Source: Cyanophora paradoxa
Lineage: Eukaryota > Glaucocystophyceae > Cyanophorales > Cyanophoraceae
Direction of reading: 5' to 3'
Length of the DNA stretch: 64,000 nt
NCBI GenBank assembly: GCA_004431415.1
Contig: QPMI01000469.1
Coordinates: forward strand, 124,001-188,000
The notes beneath the pieces were generated by a model, which was not told where the DNA came from, ran no database searches, and saw nothing but the letters and a program-made list of their open reading frames with translations. Shown here piece after piece: positions 57,148-64,000 of the stretch (positions are counted from its first letter, which is position 1; every line of letters begins with the position of its first letter). The translations under genes were made by a program, and so were the position numbers.

Positions 57148-59525
57148 GCTCCCTCGTCCCTAAGGACGCGTCCTCGCGGCCACACCGGGCGGCCATCCCG
57201 ACAGGCTTACGGGCCCCGAGGCCCTGCTGCAGCCTTGACAGAGCAAAACCGAGCAGCAGTGTACAGCCGCTACTCAGCCGCTCGCTGCGTGAAGGAAAAG
57301 TTTATTTTAGCGCGAGCAATGGCCATGGCCCCCTGGCCCGCGAATTCTCCAAGACTCGCCTCGTCTCAGGATACCGGCAGGGAATGAGGGGCCGCGTATC
57401 CCAGGGGAGCGCGCGTGCATGGTGCACCGCCTCAGAGACAGGGAGTATAATGCGTCACACTGGGGGATCTCAAATGCAATTGCAAGTCGAGCGGCCTCGC
57501 CGCAACCATGCAGGGGTACGTCAACGTCGTGACTCCGAGCGGCCTCGCCGCAGTCAGGCAGGGGGGTACATCGATATCAAGTCGTGTAGGGATACATGTA
57601 CAGCATAGAAGAATGATATCGATCATGATCGATCAGGGTGTCACCACGGTCTCCATGATTGAAGCCAGCATGTGTGCACACCTGGGTCGAGGCCAAGTGT
57701 ACGTGTGCCTCGTGCACGGTGCATCTCCAGGGTTATCGCAATTGGCAGTCGTGATCAGGCTCCAAAGCTCGTGATCATGATGTTGGTCATGAGTGCGGTG
57801 CAAGTGTATGTCAACATTAACGTGGCCGTGTTTGATCATGAGCTGCATGCGTACGCCAAGGAGCCCGAGGCTGCTGGGCAAGTGGAGATGTGCACATGCT
57901 GCAGCTGGTTTGCAATTGACGTCCAAGGACTTTCAGTAGCGCAAGCTCCAGCTGCAGTAGTACGGGGGCCAGCGGTGGGCCAAGGCAATGTACTTGTGGG
58001 GAACTGTAGACTAAGCTCAAGGTGGCCACGTGCACAGCCGCTGGACAGATGCAGGTTGCGGTTCCAGACGGATAACCAAGCGCCGGCAGCGTGGCCGGGG
58101 CCTGTAGCTGGTAGGGTCCGTGTACAATTGCAGTCTGCAGCTGCAGAGAGATAAAGTGTGATCTTGCAGTACAATGGCCGCCACGCCGTGTGATTGTGCC
58201 AGAGAGCAGGCTGCACACCGATGCAGCTCCCTCGTCCCTAAGACTGAAATCCGTCTGACCATGGCCATGGGGACTTGATCCGAATTCGAGACCATGTTGA
58301 CTCGGGTGCCGATTGTGTGATAGTGATTGTGAGAACCCTTGTGCAGCCATGATCTTGTTCGGGCTCATGACGATATCAGCTCGGCTTGCACTAGGTCATG
58401 CAATCCTTAGGGCATGGTCCCTCCCCTCACCATGTTGAAGGTTCGGCCTCCGAGCCGAAGTGGAAAGGACAAATCCATGCAAAGAATCGAATGTGAACGT
58501 GTACGAGCTTGATATCGCACGTCGGTAGTTTGAATTTGAGATGAGATAGCTCCGATCCCAAGCACAGTCAAGCAGTCGATGTCAGGATCCCCCGATCAGA
58601 TCAAGAGCTGAAATCAAACGTTCCCGATTGTCGCAAGCAGTCACTGAGTGCAGGTGCACGTACGCGTGGCTGCAGCTGGTCATGGCGCCGGAGTTATTTA
58701 ATTTCCGGGACGTGTGAATTATGTGGCGTGGTGTTGTTTGCTCAGCTGGTCACATCGACGTCAACGACGTGGTCGAGGGGTAGGGGTGGGCTTCATGCGC
58801 AGGCCAGGTGTCGGCGTCATGGTAGATCTAGAGGTCTGCCGTACGTGTGCTGCTGCAGCTGGCTGTCAAGGGCGGTACCAGTGTCTGATCATGATCTCGT
58901 GCCCATGGCCACATGCATATGTTTGTGCCCATATCGATATCCACTCCTGTGATCACGGGCGGGCCCATAGCTTCGACCTGCTGGGTCTCTGCCCGCGGCC
59001 CTGCTCGAGCTTGTCCTGATTGGAGCCCACGATCGTTGGGCCAGTTGCTGGCGTAATGTTGTTGATGTCCGTGTCAGGGCGTGCCAGCGTCGTGTGTTGT
59101 TGGCGTCGCACCGGCCGTGGCCGGGGCGGCAATGGCAACCGTGTGGTTTGAATACGTTTATACTGGGCTGCCAAACTCAACGTTCTCAAGGCTTGTTACG
59201 CCGACCGTGGCCGGGGCATGCGCAGCAACTGTGAGTGTCAGAGAAGGAGGAGTGTCAAAGTTGGCATGTTGTGGATGGTTGTCGCGGGACTCGTTGCGCC
59301 GACTGTATACGTGGCCGGGGCGGTGCACGTGGTCGTCGATGTCAAAGGCGACGTGTTCATGTTCGGGCCGTGTGAACGCTCCGTCTCCGTTCGGGGGCAC
59401 AAGCTCAGGGCTCAGAGGGTCTGGAGAGTTCACGGCAGGAGTGACGATCAGAGTCATATGCATGCGTCTTGGTCAAGAACGTTGATGGCAAAGCTCCTGT
59501 TAATTATGTTGTGTTTGATTTATGA
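57148..59525. other. Gene-poor GC-rich stretch
   Basis: Only short, mutually overlapping ORFs. It contains many CATGATCATG-type palindromic words and two copies of CAGCTCCCTCGTCCCTAAG (57145 and 58226). No exon chain, RNA gene or domain recognised. Confidence 0.5.
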
Positions 59526-59529
59526 GTAG

Positions 59530-60010
59530 CAGGTGCAATCATGAGCTGCGGGTGGCACTGGTGCTGGCTTCGTGGCCAGGGCCAGTGTTGCTCCGGTGGC
59601 ACTGGTTCTGGCTTCGTGGCCAGGGCCAGTGTGGCTCCTGTAACTTAGTAAATTGTAGAGTGTTCTGGATGATCAGAGCTGATCATGATCATGATCATGG
59701 GCTGCAGGTGGCACTGGTGCTGGCTTCGTGGCCAGGGCCAGTGTGGCTCCTGTAAATTGTAGAGTGTTCTGGATGATCAGAGCTGATCATGATCATGCCA
59801 TGGGCTGCAGGTGGCACTGGTGCTGGCTTCGTGGCCAGGGCCAGTGTGGCTCCTGTAAATTGTAGAGTGTTCTGGATGGTCAGAGCTGATCATGATCATG
59901 ATCATGATCATGATCACGCCATGGGCTGCAGGTGGCACTGGTGCTGGCTTCGTGGCCAGGGCCAGTGTGACTCCTGTAACTTGTAAATTGTGAAGTGTTC
60001 TGGATGAAAA
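59530..60010. repeat. Tandem repeat of about 105-125 bp with TGATCA microsatellite
   Basis: GGCACTGGTGCTGGCTTCGT followed by GGCCAGGGCCAGTGTG recurs near 59551, 59709, 59814 and 59933, with a shortened copy at 59600. Units are separated by TGTAGAGTGTTCTGGATGATC and runs of (GATCAT)n that differ in length, longest at 59885-59916. Confidence 0.9.
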
Positions 60011-60209
60011 GTGGATGGCTGTCGTCATGACATGTATGTCAACGTGTACTAGTATATGTAATGATCGCTGCGTTAGCGTTTGCGCTGTTACTGGACTCGC
60101 CGCCGAGGTTCAGTTGTTGGATTTGTTGCATGTAAGGTAGCAGGGTGCAGGCATCGTTGTTGTGCACGTGGTCAGGGCTTGTAGTATACATACTAATGTG
60201 ACTGTACAC

Positions 60210-60500
60210 TTGATGGAGTTCCAGGTGGGCACACGGACGCCAGCATCGTGGCCGGGGTCTGCAACCCGCCTGTTGTAGGTGTAAAGGTAGTTGAAGAAGT
60301 ACTAGTTCCAGGAGCATGTGGGCACGCGGGCGCCAGCATCGTGGCTGGGGTCTGTGGTGCGCCTGTTGCGGTTGTAAAGGGAGTTGAAGAAGTACTAGTT
60401 CCAGGTGCATGTGCACGTGGGCAGTGGGCACGCGGGCGCCAGCATCGTGGCTGGGGTCTGCGGTGCGCCTGTTGCGGTTGTAAAGGCAGTTGAAGAAGTA
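60210..60500. repeat. Tandem repeat of about 100-110 bp, three copies
   Basis: Copies near 60222, 60318 and 60428 share GGGCACGCGGGCGCCAGCAT, GTGGCTGGGGTCTG and GTTGAAGAAGTACTAGTTCC. No coding meaning is evident. Confidence 0.85.
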
Positions 60501-60711
60501 CGACGCTTGAAGGTACCGGGGTTGAAGTTAATCAAGGTCAAGATGTAAGGTAGGTGGACTGGCCATGGGAGGTACGGTGGAGTGCGGGGTTGCGGGGAAG
60601 GTGGGAGGTTGGTGCGGGCCGGGCTGTGCTGGGGTCGATGTGGCTGTTGCTGGGATAGGCATATCGCCGCAGTTCAGGTGCCAGGCCAACTCCTTATATT
60701 CATGGTCAAGT

Positions 60712-62331
60712 CTAGCAGCGGCCGCCGCTCGCTGGGGCGGTGCCAGCGGGGGCATGTGCAACTGCTGGAGTGAGGCCGCAAAGTTGAGCAACTGCCAAAG
60801 CTGTGGGATCGACTGGCTGTTGATGTAACATATTCTCGATGACACGGCGGAAAGGATGCTGCGGGCACTCCAGGTAATCATCACCATAGTGCCAGCAGTT
60901 GTCTTCAGGTCGACCTTGTTCAACGCACTTGAAGCACAGTGATTTGAGCCCAGTTGCCCGGACAATTGGCCGGTCGGGTCGTCCACGGCCAGTACGTCTC
61001 CTGATTGATGTGACACTCTCAGTTCGGAGGTAATTGTAGTCGGGTGTGCCCTGCGGCTGCGCAAGCGGTTGACCAGCTGCAGGCGGCTGGCCATGGGCTG
61101 TGGCTGCAGCTCCTGGTGCGTGCTGTGCTGAGTTCCAGAACGAAGAATAATCTGCAGAGACTCCAAGGGGTGGGAGTATGCCGCTCTCGGACTCCTTACG
61201 ACGCTTCGCGTGCGGTTGAGGGGGCTCCAAGTCTGATTCTGAGCTGTCGGAGTCGTCGGAGTACTGTTCCTGCCTCTGAACGTGAGAGATCTTCTTGGAT
61301 GCTTTGCAATTGGCCTCCCCTGTCGTTGCCGGTTGGATTTCGATGAAGAGGCCAGGCGGTATGGCGGCGAAAGCGTCAGTCATGAATGAAGCAAGCTTCA
61401 TTTCCCGGAAGTCCGCTGAAGCGTCATCCTCGGGTTCGTGTTCGAGGGCGATCCGCTTCAGTTCAGGTATCTTGTCGCGGGCGTTCAAGAAGTTACGGTA
61501 CCGGTTATGACCCTCCTGGGTGTGCATGTTGGTGTAAGACCCTCCACTGTGCCCAGCGCGCCGGTGAATCTGGCTTTCCAGCGTCTTCACGATGTCGATG
61601 GGCTTCATCTTCTGGCCGTCAGGGATGAGGGTCGAAGACGGGAGTAGGTCATGTACTGTCTTCAGCGCGTCAGGTAAAGGGCTGCCGTCGTAAGGCGACT
61701 TGAGACGGGCGTCCAAGGCTTCGCTCTCCTCGGGGCTAATCTTGCTGATGAGGAATCGCATGTAGGAGGGGAGGCCCTTGATCGTGCCAGGTTGGTTGAG
61801 CGCGGTTTCAGCTTCTTCAAGTTCGGCGTTGGCCTTCTTGAGGCGTTCCCGTAACCGCTGCCCGTTGAAACTCTGCCTCTCCGTCTTGCTCATGTTCATG
61901 ATGCGCTTGCCGAGCTCCTGGCACTTCTCATCAGCTGCCTCCTTGGCGTTGACCTTGACAGTGGTGCCATGCACGAGGGTCGACACGATGGATCTGAGGC
62001 TCGCCGACAGGGCTTGCAGAAGGACGAGAAGGAGGGCGAGGCTCTTCTGGGAGCCGTCATTCTCGGTCGAGTACTTCTTGGGGTCCGATGCAGCGATGGC
62101 ACGGCCGTCGTTGATATGGGTAATAACACCCTCGGGTTTGAGGGGTTGGCCAGGGCTGGTAGCGATGAGCCCCTCCGCAATCTTCACACGCGTCGGAGGC
62201 TCTGCGTCGGCCCCGCCGCGGAGCTGCGAGGACTCCGCACGGGTGGTCGCCGCAATCTCGGCCGAGTCGCCGTACGCGTGCGTCGGCGCCGGGTTCCGGA
62301 TGCGGGAGCCGCCGTGTTCGTCGCGGTTCAT
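60712..62331 (-). CDS. Intronless 539-residue protein with Cys/His cluster, Gag-like
   Basis: A single uninterrupted minus-strand frame starts at 62331 (MNRDEHGGSR). Order: a Ser/Ala/Thr-rich start, a leucine-rich helix near residue 100, a long charged coiled-coil part (RLRERLKKANAELEEAETAL), a globular helical part, a basic/acidic linker (AKRRKESES) and a Gln/Pro/Ala-rich stretch. Near residue 470 there is a cluster CFKC-x9-CWH-x6-ECPQHP. The C terminus is low complexity. Such a helical body plus a C-terminal zinc-knuckle-like cluster is the plan of retrotransposon Gag proteins, but the spacing is not the standard CCHC and no polymerase follows. It could also be a host protein. It is flanked upstream by 90-bp repeats. 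Confidence 0.55.
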   Translation of the reverse strand: MNRDEHGGSRIRNPAPTHAYGDSAEIAATTRAESSQLRGGADAEPPTRVKIAEGLIATSPGQPLKPEGVITHINDGRAIAASDPKKYSTENDGSQKSLALLLVLLQALSASLRSIVSTLVHGTTVKVNAKEAADEKCQELGKRIMNMSKTERQSFNGQRLRERLKKANAELEEAETALNQPGTIKGLPSYMRFLISKISPEESEALDARLKSPYDGSPLPDALKTVHDLLPSSTLIPDGQKMKPIDIVKTLESQIHRRAGHSGGSYTNMHTQEGHNRYRNFLNARDKIPELKRIALEHEPEDDASADFREMKLASFMTDAFAAIPPGLFIEIQPATTGEANCKASKKISHVQRQEQYSDDSDSSESDLEPPQPHAKRRKESESGILPPLGVSADYSSFWNSAQHAPGAAATAHGQPPAAGQPLAQPQGTPDYNYLRTESVTSIRRRTGRGRPDRPIVRATGLKSLCFKCVEQGRPEDNCWHYGDDYLECPQHPFRRVIENMLHQQPVDPTALAVAQLCGLTPAVAHAPAGTAPASGGRC

Positions 62332-62379
62332 GTTGACGTCGTTGGTCTCTGAGTGATTCCGAAGACCGTCGATGAAGAG

Positions 62380-63010
62380 AACGCAGCCGCTACGTGAGCG
62401 GGTGTGATCTGTAGTAAATGTCGGTGGTGATGGTCCTGAGAGCTGAGGTCTCCGTAGACGGCGACGAAGTCGAGGATGATCTTCTGAGCGGGGTGCTCTG
62501 AAGATCGACGCACAGATTCAGCCGCTACGTGAGCGGGTGGATCCGTAAAATGATGACGGGGTTGATGATCTTCTGAGCGGGGTGCTCTGAAGATCGACGC
62601 ACAGATTCAGCCGCTACGTGAGCGGGTGTGATCGTAAAAGTGATGACGGGGTTGATGATCTTCTGAGCGGGGTGCTCTGAAGATCGACGTACAGATTTCA
62701 GCCGCTACGTGAGCGGGTGCGATCCGTACAGTTGACGACGGGGTTGACGTGATCTTCTGAGCGGGTGCTCTGAAGATCGACGTACAGATTCAGCCGCTAC
62801 GTGAGCGGGTGCGATCTGTAAATAGATGACGGGGTTGATGGTCTTCTGAGCGGGGTGCTCTGAAGATCGACGACGCACAGATTCAGCCGCTACGTGAGCG
62901 GGTGCGATCCGTACAGGTAGACGACGGGGTTGACGATATCTTCTGAGCGAGGTGCTCTGAAGATCGACGTACAGATTTCAGCCGCTACGTGAGCGGGTGC
63001 GATCCGTACA
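62380..63010. repeat. About 90-bp tandem repeat upstream of the Gag-like ORF
   Basis: CTTCTGAGCGGGGTGCTCTG occurs near 62481, 62570, 62660, 62754, 62843 and 62940, each followed by CAGCCGCTACGTGAGCGGGTG. Period 89-97 bp. It ends about 50 bp before the start codon of the minus-strand ORF, i.e. it occupies its promoter and leader. CTACGTGAG-type words contain ACGT cores. Confidence 0.95.
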
Positions 63011-63644
63011 AGTTGCTCGTTTACGTCCTGCGTGTCACGTACGCGGCGTGTGCCGGTGTGTCCGTAACGTACTGCGTCGCGATCACGGCCGCCGTGTGGC
63101 CGGCTACGAGGGCGAGGGCAGTCGAGCAGTCACTGCGTGTCGTTGGCCGAGCTGCTGACAGTGTTGTCAACAGCTGCGGAGCTCTCAGCGCGCGTGCACG
63201 AGCACGACGATCACGACGAGCGGACGACACGACAGCAACAGCAACGTGCAGTGCAAACCGCGCACGGACCCACGTTGCTCTTTAGGCGTAACGAGCCGCA
63301 AGTCACGGGTCGCTACACGTAAAGGTCGAGTGATTTCGCCTCACTCTCTCCCGCACTGGGACAGCGAGCCGCAAGTCACGGGTCACTGCTTGCAGCGAGT
63401 GTACGATTCCGCTGCTCTGTACAGGGAGGCGGCGTTCGGTGCGGGCAGCAAGAGCAGGGCAAGAAACTCCGAGGCTCCCCGGCGATTGCGCGGTTACCGT
63501 CCTCCGAGATCGTTCGAACACGTAGTCTAGCCTCAGGATAGCGGGGAAACACGCTCTCGGCCGCGCGCCCGCGGGCCCACCGCCAGGTAGCAAGACCGAT
63601 GCTGCAGCTGATCGGAGTCGCTGGTCCAACGGGTCCCGGCGAGG
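63011..63644. other. GC-rich stretch without a supportable gene
   Basis: Short ORFs on both strands overlap one another. The block GAGCCGCAAGTCACGGGT occurs at 63292 and 63366. Nothing else was recognised. Sequence after 63882 to the window end is likewise without a supportable gene. Confidence 0.45.
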
Positions 63645-63882
63645 GTCAGAATAGCTTAGATAGGTCCCCCGAGGGTCCCCATGTGCTCGGGCGTGGCGCC
63701 GAGTCGGCAGGAGCGCGTGGGCGGCGTGCGTGCAGAAGATGCGACTGGTCCTTCTGGGTACACGACTGAACAACGGGGGGGGTACTGACCCAACCCGCTA
63801 CTAAGTACTAGCTACGCAACGACGTCAGCCCGTCTCAGCATGAATGATTGGCCAATGGCCCAGCCTAACTACTAAGGCAACA
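63645..63882 (+). repeat. 238-bp direct repeat, right copy
   Basis: Same sequence and orientation as 56910-57147, offset 6735 bp. Confidence 0.9.
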
Positions 63883-64000
63883 CATGGTGGAGAGTGCGCG
63901 CGATCGCTGGACTACGAAAAGGAGGGACGATCGGCACGGAGGCCGAATCTTCAAAAGCGGAGGGAGGAGAAGAAGATGGCGATCCCAACCGCGACCGCAG

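Larger units (their letters stand above)
56910..63882. mobile_element. Putative large non-autonomous retroelement
   Basis: A segment of 6973 bp bounded by identical 238-bp direct repeats (56910-57147 and 63645-63882). Inside lies one long intronless ORF on the minus strand (60712-62331) and several families of short tandem repeats. The composition (GC-rich, few introns) differs from the rest of the window. No reverse transcriptase, integrase, primer-binding site or target-site duplication was found. The repeats do not start with TG, so the LTR interpretation is tentative. Alternatives are a segmental duplication boundary or a different repeat family. Confidence 0.35.

Noticed and set aside
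57816-58368. ORFs of 126-183 codons around 57.8-58.4 kb
   Set aside because: Several frames on both strands are open at once in GC-rich DNA and none has a recognisable domain or codon pattern.
59880-59920. Functional palindromic binding site in the GATCAT run
   Set aside because: It is a simple microsatellite that varies in length between tandem units; no specific site is evident.

Overview
This is a stretch of nuclear DNA from a eukaryote whose genes carry many very short spliceosomal introns. I reconstructed most genes by joining open segments across GT...AG introns of about 35-90 nt (mostly 45-65 nt). Reading phase is preserved at nearly every junction in ten or so genes, which is strong internal evidence for the models. 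The donors are often GTGCG, GTTCG or GTAAG. The gene content (F-box/LRR proteins, Ulp1/SENP proteases, a RING protein, SUMO-like domains, a SET methyltransferase, a class-III aminotransferase) says eukaryote, but I cannot name the lineage. An alga, another protist or a fungus-like organism are all possible. No bacterial operon, tRNA, rRNA or CRISPR array was seen.

Layout. 0-3 kb: fragmentary minus-strand genes. 3.4-7.6 kb: a large plus-strand multi-exon gene with a transposase-like order of motifs. 7.6-10 kb: a satellite of about 15 units. 10-11.7 kb: an unknown minus-strand gene. 12.1-12.4 kb: a partial copy of the 5' end of the downstream Ulp1 gene. 12.6-15.1 kb: F-box/leucine-rich gene. 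15.9-18.9 kb: two different Ulp1-type cysteine-protease genes in tandem. 19-20.8 kb: an extremely GC-rich 144/145-bp satellite. 21.4-27.5 kb: a RING-finger protein with an RGG tail. 27.5-30.7 kb (minus, convergent): a predicted protein combining a DOT1-like segment with a pre-SET/SET/post-SET module. 32-35.1 kb: a class-III aminotransferase-like gene. 35.2-36.2 kb: a second F-box gene with an in-frame stop. 36.3-37.2 kb: an unknown minus-strand gene. 37.3-38.2 kb: an AT-rich satellite. 39.8-41.3 kb: a degenerate exonuclease-like gene with duplicated coiled-coil exons. 42.3-43.6 kb: a gene with two SUMO-like domains. 43.7-45.8 kb: two unknown genes. 45.8-54 kb: an inverted-repeat block carrying 157-bp repeats, a third F-box gene, a 389-bp tandem exon duplication and a second Ulp1 gene with a zinc-finger-like N terminus.

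From about 56 kb the DNA changes character: it is GC-rich, intron-poor and full of short tandem repeats. A 6.97-kb segment is bounded by 238-bp identical direct repeats and contains one long intronless ORF (539 aa) with a Cys/His cluster. It resembles a large non-autonomous retroelement, although no polymerase was found.

Two themes recur. First, many genes belong to ubiquitin/SUMO-type systems: three F-box proteins, two intact Ulp1-like genes, one SENP-like gene, a RING protein and tandem SUMO-like domains. Second, small exons have been duplicated together with their introns in at least five places.
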